A DNA stretch of 54,461 nucleotides, from positions 1-54,461 of the forward strand of contig JAPPMO010000004.1 of NCBI GenBank assembly GCA_028873975.1, written 5' to 3'. A model generated the notes under the pieces. The model saw only the letters and a list, made by a program, of their open reading frames with translations, was not told where the DNA came from and searched no databases. This DNA is from Chloroflexota bacterium (lineage in GTDB: Bacteria > Chloroflexota > Anaerolineae > Aggregatilineales > Phototrophicaceae). Numbering within the stretch: the first letter of the stretch is position 1; each line of letters opens with the position of its first letter. Of this stretch, positions 47,554-54,461 are shown in pieces. The position numbers were made by a program, and so were the translations under genes.

Positions 47554-49194
47554 CTATTCGTTGAGCCAGGCTTTGTGGAAGAGCGGGATGCGTCCGCCCA
47601 GCTCCCATACGATGCCCTCAACCGCCGGGTTGATGACATTGATCCAAGGCGAATGCCAGCCCCATATCGTCAACTGCTGCTCCAGGAAGATCCGCTGCGC
47701 TGTATGTGAAAGCCGCCTGCGCTCTTCCAGATCAGTCGTGGCTGAGAAGGCGTCGAATGTCGCCTGCAGTTCCTCCGCTACCTCAACCAGATAGGGCACG
47801 GTCGCGTCGTCAATCTGGTAGATTGACCAGAAGGCGTCGGGCGCCCAAGCCGCTTCAATCGCCGAAGTGACAGCGAAGAAGGAACCTTGCGAATGGTGGC
47901 CGAAGGTCCAGTTGCCCTGGTTCTCCCGCCATTCATCCAGCATGGCGTTCCATTCCGCCGTTTTGATCGGGGCGTCAATGCCGATGTCCGTCAGATACTG
48001 CTGATAGATCTCGTTGAACAAGCCCCAAAGCGCGAAATCGGCCGAGATGATGTTGACCACCAGCTTCTCGCGCCCGTCGACGCATTCCTTGAATTCGGGC
48101 GGGTCTTCTTCGTCCATATCGCATTCGCGATAGCGGAAGCCGTCATCAGCCAGCAGCCAGCCCGCTTCGTCCAAGATCTGGCCCGCCATATCCGGATCGT
48201 AGGGCGCAATCGGCGGCAAATCATCGGTCCAATAAGGCGAGTTGGGCGATACGCCGCCGCGCGAGCGCTGCGGCAAGCCGAAGAGGATCTCTTCGATGAT
48301 CGCGTCAAAGTCGATCGCATGCGCCAGCGCCTGCCGCAGCGAAAGCTCAGTCATCGGATAGCGCGATGTATTGACGCTGATCATGGTCACACCGGGTCCA
48401 ACCGGCGTGTTTACCACGTATTTGCCATCACCCTGCAAGCGCACCGCGTCTTCCGGCTCAATGCCATCGACATAATGCACGTTGTCCGATTCCACCTCGA
48501 TCAAGCGCACCTGGGTATCGCCATGTATGCGAATGGTCAAACGATCCAAGAGCGGCGCGCCCTGCCAGTAATTCGGGTTCTTCACATAGCGAATCTCGCT
48601 CTGCGGCTCATGCGCCTCGAACATGAAAGCCCCCGTGCCGACCGGATTCTCGTGGAAGGTCGAGCCATCTTCGCCCCAAGCTGTCGGGCTGATCTGATAG
48701 GCATCCGTGCCCACCGCCACGACATAGATGAAGTCGCCATTGGGTTTGTCGATCCAGATCTTGACCGTGTGGTCATCAACGGCTTCCATCTGTTGGATTT
48801 TGCTCAAGCGCACGTGTCCGCGCGCATCCGGATCGTCGAGTTGGCGTTGGATATTGAAGATCACCGCGTCAGCATTCCAGGGCGTGCCATCGTGGAACAT
48901 CACGTCGTCCCGCAGGTGGAACGTGTATTCCAAGCCATCCTCGGAAATCTCCCAGTCAGTGGCCAGGAAGGGCAGCAGATTGTCGTTGTCATCCACCGTC
49001 AGCAGCGTGTCATAGAGCGGCCGCACGTTGCGAATGCTGGGCCAGGTGGTCCTGGTCTGATCCCAGGCAATGACATCGGCCGACTGCATCATGATCAACT
49101 CGCCGCCTTCAGTTGCCTCCTGCGTTTGGACTGGTACGACCAGCATCACGAAACTCAGCAGCAAGATTCCTAAAACCAATAGTCGTTTCGACAT
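47554..49194 (-). CDS. Peptide-binding protein of ABC transporter, SBP family 5
   Basis: 546 aa. Signal peptide MSKRLLVLGILLLSFVMLVV with probable cleavage after PVQTQ (no lipobox Cys). SBP_bac_5 features: YDTLLTVDDNDNLLPFLATDW, YTFHLRDDVMFHDGTPWNAD, VVFN-like AVIFNIQRQLDDP, NPVGTGAFMFE, MTELSLRQALAHAIDFDAII. Binds peptides or other oligomers (some members bind nickel, glycans or opines) outside the membrane. GGAGAG precedes ATG 49194. It heads a minus-strand series through DppB, DppC and two serine peptidases, a coherent set for peptide use. Confidence 0.92.
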   Translation of the reverse strand: MSKRLLVLGILLLSFVMLVVPVQTQEATEGGELIMMQSADVIAWDQTRTTWPSIRNVRPLYDTLLTVDDNDNLLPFLATDWEISEDGLEYTFHLRDDVMFHDGTPWNADAVIFNIQRQLDDPDARGHVRLSKIQQMEAVDDHTVKIWIDKPNGDFIYVVAVGTDAYQISPTAWGEDGSTFHENPVGTGAFMFEAHEPQSEIRYVKNPNYWQGAPLLDRLTIRIHGDTQVRLIEVESDNVHYVDGIEPEDAVRLQGDGKYVVNTPVGPGVTMISVNTSRYPMTELSLRQALAHAIDFDAIIEEILFGLPQRSRGGVSPNSPYWTDDLPPIAPYDPDMAGQILDEAGWLLADDGFRYRECDMDEEDPPEFKECVDGREKLVVNIISADFALWGLFNEIYQQYLTDIGIDAPIKTAEWNAMLDEWRENQGNWTFGHHSQGSFFAVTSAIEAAWAPDAFWSIYQIDDATVPYLVEVAEELQATFDAFSATTDLEERRRLSHTAQRIFLEQQLTIWGWHSPWINVINPAVEGIVWELGGRIPLFHKAWLNE

Positions 49195-49291
49195 GTCTCT
49201 CTCCTAAACCTAATTATGCTTGCGCACGAACTCAAGAAAGTCTCAGTCCCTCCTTTCGCTCTCAATCGCGCATACGTTGTGAGAATCGTAT

Positions 49292-49450
49292 CTAGACCGG
49301 CAGGCTTGCAAATCTTGCGCTTGCCCCTGCCTGCTCTAAAGCCCTCTCTGCCAAAAGTATAACCAGACTGAATGTCAAAAACAAATATTTCGACCACAAG
49401 GCGCGGGGCAGTCGCAGCAAAATCAATATAAGTAGGACCAACAAAGCCAT
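49292..49450 (-). CDS. Possible small membrane protein starting inside a repeat
   Basis: 52 codons. The start MALLVLLILILLRLPRALWS is strongly hydrophobic; a second hydrophobic stretch is KYLFLTFSLVILL, then a polar tail. GGAG lies 9 nt upstream of the ATG. The start site and first codons belong to the 58-bp repeat 49434-49491, whose other copy (54237-54294) reads MTLLVL and stops soon after. It may be a real two-span miniprotein or a chance frame. The 587-bp gap 49195-49781 otherwise holds repeats only. Confidence 0.25.
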   Translation of the reverse strand: MALLVLLILILLRLPRALWSKYLFLTFSLVILLAERALEQAGASARFASLPV

Positions 49451-49491
49451 GCTAATGCACTCCAAAATAATAGTCGGCGGTAGGGGCGACC
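49434..49491. repeat. 58-bp dispersed repeat, copy 1
   Basis: Differs from 54237-54294 at only two positions over 58 bp, same orientation. It runs directly into a GTAGGGG double-hairpin element. Confidence 0.8.
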
Positions 49492-49549
49492 AATCTGGTC
49501 GCCCGCAAAACCTAGCCGGAACCGTGGGCGAGCCAAGGCTCGCCCCTAC
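49480..49549. repeat. Double-hairpin GTAGGGG element
   Basis: Outer ends GTAGGGGCG (49480-49488)/CGCCCCTAC (49541-49549). Inner hairpins are GGGCGACC (49484-49491)/GGTCGCCC (49497-49504) and GGGCGAGCC (49526-49534)/GGCTCGCCC (49537-49545). Same layout as 42805-42882. Further hairpins follow at 49615-49630 (CGTCGCT/AGCGACG) and 49690-49705 (CCTCCC/GGGAGG), and a CACCGAG-type repeat at about 49719-49750. Confidence 0.65.
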
Positions 49550-49781
49550 ATTGACCTTGCAATTTGTTGCATTTCTTTGTCGCACTTACTTCTGTGCGCT
49601 GTTTAGGTAAACCGCGTCGCTCAAGCGACGAGACGGCTTACAATTTTGCGTTAGCGGGTCAGGCCTTTTCGCCGCCGGGGGTCTACATGCCTCCCGATTG
49701 GGAGGTCAAGTGGTTTATCTCGGTGGTCTCGGTGTCCTCGGTGGTTAATTTTCATTTTGAGGCGCGCGCCGTTCACAAACG

Positions 49782-52418
49782 CTAGGCGGTCGAACGCGCG
49801 GCTCTCACCGAGGCGAAGGTGAAGACCAGCAAACTGCCGAAATAGATCAAAACGCCGATCCAGGTCAGGGTGTCGCCATTGCCGGCGAACATCATGATCG
49901 CCGAAATTACTGTCAGCGCGCCGATCAACATGATCAGCGGCTGGCTCACCGATGACTTGAGTTTGCTATCCGTTGCCGGCTCGCCTTCCACGATGTAACC
50001 CTGCTCTTCCAGGCGCTCGCGCGATTCCGGGTCCACCGCCGCATAACCGCCGCGCACATAGTCGAAGGCTTGCTGCATGCCAAATTGCAGCGGGCTCTTT
50101 TCCGGATGCAGCAGCACAACCGGCGCGCCCGTGCGTTCCGCGATGCGCATGGACGTATTGCCGAAGAGCCGCTGCTTCACCCGCGTATCGCGGGTCTCGC
50201 CCAGCGCCACGTAATCATAGTCGCGCGCGGCTCGCACGATGGCGTCAATCCGATCGGAACTGACATCGGTGAGCAGATTGACCTGCCTGCCTTCAACTTT
50301 CATCGCCTCGATCTGCCGCTGCAAAGCGCGGGTAAAACGCTCCCGTTCCGCCGCCGGCGTATCCGTGGAAAAGACATGCAGCAAGTCCAAAACCATGTCC
50401 GGCGTACTGGCGAACAATTGAATCAGTTGCAGCGCATAGCCCACCTGCCGCGGATCTGCAATCGGCATCAGCACCCGTTTGACTTCGCTGGTATTGCCGG
50501 GCTGCAGCATCATCACGTCGCAATTGATCTCGCCCAAAACCTGGTCGATATTGGAACCGACCACCGTCCTGCCATCATTGTCGCGGACGCCCTGCCAGCC
50601 GATCACCACCAGGTCCGCGCGTTGCTCATGCGCTGTATCAATGATCGCCGGCGCCACACGCCGCGCGACCCGCACGATATATTCCACCGCAACCGCTTCG
50701 TCGCGCACCATCGCAATCGCTTTCTCGCGCAGCGAATCGCTGGCTTCCAAATAACGATAGCCCGAGGACAAGGGCGTCGGTGACGGCACCGTGACGATGT
50801 GCAGCAGCGTTACCTTGCCGTCATTCTGCTCCGCGGCGTGGATCGCCGGCGGCAGCAAGGTTGATAGCGTCTCTGGATTGGAAACGGGCACCAGCACGCG
50901 ATAGGGCGCGTCAGCTTGGGGTTTCATCAATTCCGTCTGTTGCAATACCGCCGTGCGATGCGCGCGCTCTTGCCGCGGCCGCGCATAGAAGTAGTAGATC
51001 AAGAAGCCGGCGCCGATCCAGACCGCGGCGTATACCCAGGCAATCACCGATACGCCGAAGAGCGACAGCACCAGCAAAAATTGCATGCCAATGGCGACCA
51101 TCGGCAAGATCGGGAAAAACGGCAGCAGGAAGCCGTACTTGAGGTTCTTGCCGTATTTGCTGCGTATTGTGATCACGGCCAGGTTCACCTGCAAGAAGAG
51201 CAAGATGAACATGATGTCCGCCGAAGCCGCGACATCCTCGATCGGCAGCGTCAAAGCCACGAACAAGATCAGCACGCCAGACCAGCCCAAGGCGATATTC
51301 GGCGTGCGCGTCTTGGAACTGACGTTGGAGAAGCTGTCTGGCAAGGCGCGGTCGCGCCCCATGGCGAAGGAAACGCGCGTCGAGGAAAAGGTCGTCGCGT
51401 TGAGGGCGCTCATGGTCGAAAGCAAGGCGCCCAGCATGATCAAAAAGGTGCCAAATGGCATGAACTGCGCGGCGGCGCGGGCGATGCCGATCTCGCCCAG
51501 ATCGCCCAGCCACTCGTGGATGAGCCTGCCTTCCGGCGGATCCACCGCGCCAATGATGACAAAAGCCACCAGCATATAAATCGGCACGACAATAGCCAGC
51601 GACAGGAAAACGGCGCGTGGGATATTCTTGCGCGGATTGCGTACTTCCTCGCCAGCCTGCACGATAATCTCGTAGCCTTCAAAGGCAATGAAGGTCAAGC
51701 CCATCGCGCTGACAATGCCGATGATTCCCTGCATGCCTTCGCCCGGGGCGAAAGGATTGAAGGCTTCGAAGCGGATCGGATCGCCGAAAATGACGAACAG
51801 GCCACTGACGATGAAAATCATTATGATGATCACTTTCAGTACGGTGACGATATTGCCGACCGCGCCCGTCTCGGACGTGCCCCGATAATTGATGTATAAG
51901 AAGAGCAAGATGATCAAGACGGCGAAGCCCTTTTGCACCAGCTCGGCTTCGGTCAATTCCAGACCAAAAGGCAAGTGCAAGGGACCCGACAAAAAGACGC
52001 CCACCCCCTCGGCATGATGCGCCTCCGGATCCAGCAAGAGAATCCGCATCAGTTCGTAAATGAACCCGCCAAAGCCGACGCCATAGAGGCTGCCAGCCAC
52101 CGCATGAGCGAACCAACTCATCCAGCCCGCCAGGAAGCCGTTGGGACCCGGCAAGCCTTCTTTCACCCACAAATAGCCGCCGCCCGCTTCCGGTATCGCC
52201 GATCCCAACTCGGCGTAGACCATCGCCGTCAACACCGTGATGACGCCATTCATAGCGAAAGCCAGAATCAGCGCGGGACCCGCCGTGCCCGCGGCGATGC
52301 CCGTCAAAACAAAGATGCCGGCGCCGATCATCGCCCCGACGCCGATCATCGTTATGTCAAATAATCCCAGGTTGCGTACCAATCCGACATCGTGGGACGA
52401 TCCTTCGTTGGCTGCCAT
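49782..52418 (-). CDS. APC-superfamily permease fused to two universal stress (UspA) domains
   Basis: 878 aa. Residues about 15-480 form a 12-helix amino acid permease (DITMIGVGAMIGAGIFVLTG, the APC first-helix motif; GFEGYEIIVQAGEEV-like FEGYEIIVQAGEEVRNP). Two tandem Usp domains follow at about 505-640 (YRVLVPVSNPETLSTLLPPA ... ADLVVIGWQGVRDNDGRTVV with an ATP-type G-x2-G) and about 645-775 (VKRVLMPIADPRQVGYALQL). A final pair of transmembrane helices (about 825-875) is an extra. It probably exchanges amino acids or cations, with nucleotide-sensing Usp modules gating it. ATG 52418 with GAGG is chosen; an ATG 9 bp upstream also fits. Confidence 0.9.
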   Translation of the reverse strand: MAANEGSSHDVGLVRNLGLFDITMIGVGAMIGAGIFVLTGIAAGTAGPALILAFAMNGVITVLTAMVYAELGSAIPEAGGGYLWVKEGLPGPNGFLAGWMSWFAHAVAGSLYGVGFGGFIYELMRILLLDPEAHHAEGVGVFLSGPLHLPFGLELTEAELVQKGFAVLIILLFLYINYRGTSETGAVGNIVTVLKVIIIMIFIVSGLFVIFGDPIRFEAFNPFAPGEGMQGIIGIVSAMGLTFIAFEGYEIIVQAGEEVRNPRKNIPRAVFLSLAIVVPIYMLVAFVIIGAVDPPEGRLIHEWLGDLGEIGIARAAAQFMPFGTFLIMLGALLSTMSALNATTFSSTRVSFAMGRDRALPDSFSNVSSKTRTPNIALGWSGVLILFVALTLPIEDVAASADIMFILLFLQVNLAVITIRSKYGKNLKYGFLLPFFPILPMVAIGMQFLLVLSLFGVSVIAWVYAAVWIGAGFLIYYFYARPRQERAHRTAVLQQTELMKPQADAPYRVLVPVSNPETLSTLLPPAIHAAEQNDGKVTLLHIVTVPSPTPLSSGYRYLEASDSLREKAIAMVRDEAVAVEYIVRVARRVAPAIIDTAHEQRADLVVIGWQGVRDNDGRTVVGSNIDQVLGEINCDVMMLQPGNTSEVKRVLMPIADPRQVGYALQLIQLFASTPDMVLDLLHVFSTDTPAAERERFTRALQRQIEAMKVEGRQVNLLTDVSSDRIDAIVRAARDYDYVALGETRDTRVKQRLFGNTSMRIAERTGAPVVLLHPEKSPLQFGMQQAFDYVRGGYAAVDPESRERLEEQGYIVEGEPATDSKLKSSVSQPLIMLIGALTVISAIMMFAGNGDTLTWIGVLIYFGSLLVFTFASVRAARSTA

Positions 52419-52701
52419 TTGTCTCATCCTCAACTAATGAAACGCGCGCCCACGCCTCGGTCTTGCCGCGGCAGACCGCCGACAACTAGACGCTATGTTT
52501 CACTTTATATTAAAACGCCGCCGCTTGGCAAGTACATGAGGCGCATCAAAACGGCTTCCAAACAGTCCCGAGAACAATTTTTAAGACCCGTCAAGGCGAC
52601 GACTTTGGCTCTCGCTAACGACGCCAACAAAGTTACAGATAGCATACATGACAAACTTATTAGGGAGTGTACGAGCCTATCAATTTTCTAGCGCGCGGCG
52701 A

Positions 52702-54201
52702 TTACGAAGAGGCTAACTTATACGCCACATCATTCCAGCGTAATTCGTTCTTCAAAGCGCGCAGCTCCGTCGCCTTGTCGATCTGCACGTACTCCACCCC
52801 CGCCATCTCGCTGAAGTCGTAGATATGCTCGGCGCTCAATGCCTGGCTGAAAACCGTGTGGTGCGCGCCGCCGGCATAAATCCAGGCGCTCGCGCCGACT
52901 TTCAAGTTGGGATGCGGCGCCCACAGCGCCCGCGCCACCGGCAATTTAGGCAGCGCCGCCTCGGGCTCGATCACATCCACCGTATTGACGATCATGCGGA
53001 AGCGATCCCCCAGGTCAATCAGCGAGGCGTTCAAGGCTGCCCCGGCCGCCGTGTTGAATACCAGTCGCGCCGGGTCGGCTTTGCCGCCGATGCCCAAGGG
53101 ATGGACTTCCAGACTCGGCTGACCGGCCGCGATCGTCGGGCAAACCTCCAGCATATGCGCCCCTAATACCGCCATATTGTCGGGATGGAGATGATAGGTG
53201 TAGTCCTCCATGAAAGAGGTCCCGCCATCCAGCCCTTCCGCCATCACCTTCAATGACCGCAGCAGCGCCGCCGTCTTCCAGTCGCCCTCTGCCCCGAATC
53301 CATAGCCAGCCCCCATCAAGCGCTGCACAGCCAAGCCCGGCAATTGCGCCAGGCCGTGCAAATCCTCAAACGTCGTGGTGAAGGCTGTGAATCCGCCATC
53401 CTCGAGGAACTGAGCCAAACCAAGCTCGATCCGCGCCGCTTCCCTTATCGACTCGTGACGATCGCCACCCTTACGCAGGTCGTCGCTCATGCGGTATGCC
53501 GCCTCGTATGCCCGCGCCAGCGCGTCAATTTCCCCATCGCTCACTTGATTGACCACAGCGGCAAGGTCGCCGACGCCGTAGCCGTTGACCTGATAGCCGA
53601 ATTGCGTCTGCGCCGCGACCTTGTCCCCTTCGGTCACCGCCACCGAGCGCATATTGTCGCCGATGCGCGCCACTTTCATCGCGCGCGTCTCTTGCCAAGC
53701 CGCGGCAGCCCGCGCCCAGACGCCGATTTCCCCCGGCACGGCTTCATCGCGCCAATGCCCGACAACCACCTTGCGCCGCATCCGCAGCCGGCTCATCATG
53801 TGGCCGAATTCACGGTCGCCATGCGCCGCTTGATTGAGATTCATGAAGTCCATGTCGATCTCGGACCAAGGAATATCGCGGTTGTACTGGGTGTGCAAGT
53901 GCAGCAGCGGTTTGCGCAGCGCCGTCAAGCCGGCGATCCAGTTCTTGGCCGGCGAAAACGTATGCATCCAGGCGATTACGCCGGCGCATGCCGCGTCATT
54001 GTCCGCCGCGCTGCAAATGGCGTAGATCTCTTCCGCCGTGGTCAACACCGGCTTGTAAACGACCTCAACGGGTATGGCGGCTGCCCTGTCCAGAAATCCC
54101 GCGATCTCCCGCGAATGCTCGCCGACCTGCGCAATCGCTTCCGGTCCATACAAATGCTGACTGCCGGTCAAAAACCACACTTGATAGTCACGCAGCGCCA
54201 T
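52702..54201 (-). CDS. araA: L-arabinose isomerase
   Basis: 499 aa, same size as E. coli AraA (500 aa). Converts L-arabinose to L-ribulose. [15 protein letters not shown] opens the protein. Metal-site residues are visible in [11 protein letters not shown] (Glu), [10 protein letters not shown] (Glu), [10 protein letters not shown] (His) and [10 protein letters not shown] (His), matching E306, E333, H350 and H450 of the E. coli enzyme. AAAGGA precedes ATG 54201. No araB or araD is in the window, so the kinase and epimerase may lie beyond its edge or elsewhere. The 268-bp gap 52434-52701 on its 3' side shows no gene. Confidence 0.97.
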   Translation of the reverse strand: MALRDYQVWFLTGSQHLYGPEAIAQVGEHSREIAGFLDRAAAIPVEVVYKPVLTTAEEIYAICSAADNDAACAGVIAWMHTFSPAKNWIAGLTALRKPLLHLHTQYNRDIPWSEIDMDFMNLNQAAHGDREFGHMMSRLRMRRKVVVGHWRDEAVPGEIGVWARAAAAWQETRAMKVARIGDNMRSVAVTEGDKVAAQTQFGYQVNGYGVGDLAAVVNQVSDGEIDALARAYEAAYRMSDDLRKGGDRHESIREAARIELGLAQFLEDGGFTAFTTTFEDLHGLAQLPGLAVQRLMGAGYGFGAEGDWKTAALLRSLKVMAEGLDGGTSFMEDYTYHLHPDNMAVLGAHMLEVCPTIAAGQPSLEVHPLGIGGKADPARLVFNTAAGAALNASLIDLGDRFRMIVNTVDVIEPEAALPKLPVARALWAPHPNLKVGASAWIYAGGAHHTVFSQALSAEHIYDFSEMAGVEYVQIDKATELRALKNELRWNDVAYKLASS

Positions 54202-54236
54202 TCGTCATTCCTTTCAGCTGAGACCCAATCATCAAT

Positions 54237-54294
54237 AGGACCAACAAAGTCATGCTAATGCACTCCAAAATAATAGCCGGCGGTAGGGGCGACC
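54237..54294. repeat. 58-bp dispersed repeat, copy 2, in the araA leader
   Basis: Two mismatches to 49434-49491 over 58 bp, same orientation. It ends in GTAGGGGCGACC, followed by an imperfect GGGCGACC...GCGGGTCGCCC hairpin to about 54330. Confidence 0.8.
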
Positions 54295-54325
54295 GACCCG
54301 CAGTGTCTTCGCGCGGCGGCGGGTC

Positions 54326-54403
54326 GCCCGCAAAATATATTCCTCTGTTGATTTTTCTCTGTGCTCTCTGTGTTTAGATTTTCGTTGCACGACTTACTTT
54401 AAT
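54326..54403. repeat. Dispersed CTCTGTG-type repeat
   Basis: Close copy of 42986-43072 (9 bp shorter in the CTCTGTG run). It lies in the araA upstream region. Confidence 0.65.
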
Positions 54404-54410
54404 TTAGGGG

Positions 54411-54461
54411 ATTATATCGTTGAGTAGACATTTGCCTATTGACAATTTCCCCTTGTCTACT
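54411..54461 (-). promoter_or_regulatory. Possible araA promoter/operator region at window edge
   Basis: On the minus strand TATAAT (complement of 54411-54416) lies about 210 bp before araA. Just upstream of it, AGTAGACA (54423-54430) and TGTCTACT (54454-54461) form an inverted repeat with a 23-nt spacer. No convincing -35 is seen. Confidence 0.3.

Noticed and set aside
47887..49173. 428-codon open frame on the plus strand
   Set aside because: Antisense to the family 5 binding-protein gene, no domain, no ribosome site of note.
52434..52701. tRNA or small RNA gene in the gap upstream of the permease gene
   Set aside because: No cloverleaf or strong hairpin-plus-T-run could be drawn by eye; left as a featureless gap.

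Overview
The window looks like chromosomal DNA of a heterotrophic bacterium with a rich scavenging metabolism. My best guess is Chloroflexota (Anaerolineae-like). This is inference from the gene repertoire (F420/LLM-type oxidoreductase, several M24 peptidases, sulfatase, sortilin-like BNR protein, MenA, TauT/NitT-type and Dpp-type importers) and from the many GTAGGGG-type and CACNGAG-type intergenic repeats. No rRNA, tRNA or marker gene fixes the taxonomy. Coding density is high and most of the DNA is GC-rich. The clear exceptions are the AT-richer restriction-modification block (10.7-13.2 kb) and a few intergenic stretches.

Layout: (1) 0.2-7.1 kb, one plus-strand run: DeoR-type regulator, BtpA/SgcQ-like TIM-barrel protein, an M24-fold protein that has lost metal ligands, a three-gene TauT/NitT-type ABC importer and a lactonase-like metallo-beta-lactamase protein. 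This reads as a substrate-induced uptake and catabolism operon of unknown substrate. (2) 7.3-10.6 kb: sulfatase (minus), LLM flavin oxidoreductase and a UlaG-like protein with a broken metal motif. (3) 10.7-13.2 kb: Vsr endonuclease, C5-cytosine methyltransferase and a PD-(D/E)XK restriction enzyme, an acquired type II R-M island. (4) 13.2-20.8 kb: class III aminotransferase, two glycosyltransferases, MenA, and a D-aminopeptidase / dipeptide-epimerase / P-loop protein operon that fits wall-peptide salvage. (5) 21.1-23.6 kb: CE7 esterase, MBL hydrolase, and a nitroreductase-fold protein whose sequence matches iodotyrosine deiodinase. (6) 23.8-25.4 kb: ParA-like ATPase with an unrecognised partner, preceded by two palindromes.

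(7) 25.6-30 kb: amidohydrolase plus SelA-like PLP enzyme, a small TIGR04076-like protein and a delta-1-pyrroline-5-carboxylate-type dehydrogenase. (8) 30-31 kb: a small secreted Cys/Asp-rich repeat protein sitting between two perfect 38-bp copies of the 3' end of the next peptidase gene. (9) 31-36 kb: M24 peptidase and an amino-sugar operon (SIS, GH20 hexosaminidase, SIS). (10) 36-37.2 kb: a MITE-like inverted-repeat element and an orphan phage-tail-like gene. (11) 37.2-49.2 kb, minus strand: sortilin-like BNR protein, prolyl oligopeptidase, DPP-IV-like peptidase, DppC, DppB and a peptide-binding protein, i.e. peptide breakdown and uptake without local ABC ATPases. (12) 49.8-54.2 kb: an APC permease fused to two universal-stress domains, and L-arabinose isomerase.

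The non-coding DNA carries several dispersed repeat families: double-hairpin elements bounded by GTAGGGG/CCCCTAC, a 58-bp repeat present twice, CACNGAG/CACNAAG runs, and a C-rich repeat present in opposite orientations. No CRISPR array, rRNA or tRNA was recognised. The candidates most worth following for an undescribed system are the DeoR-BtpA-pseudoM24-ABC operon, the ParA/partner locus with its palindromes, and the D-aminopeptidase/epimerase/P-loop cassette.
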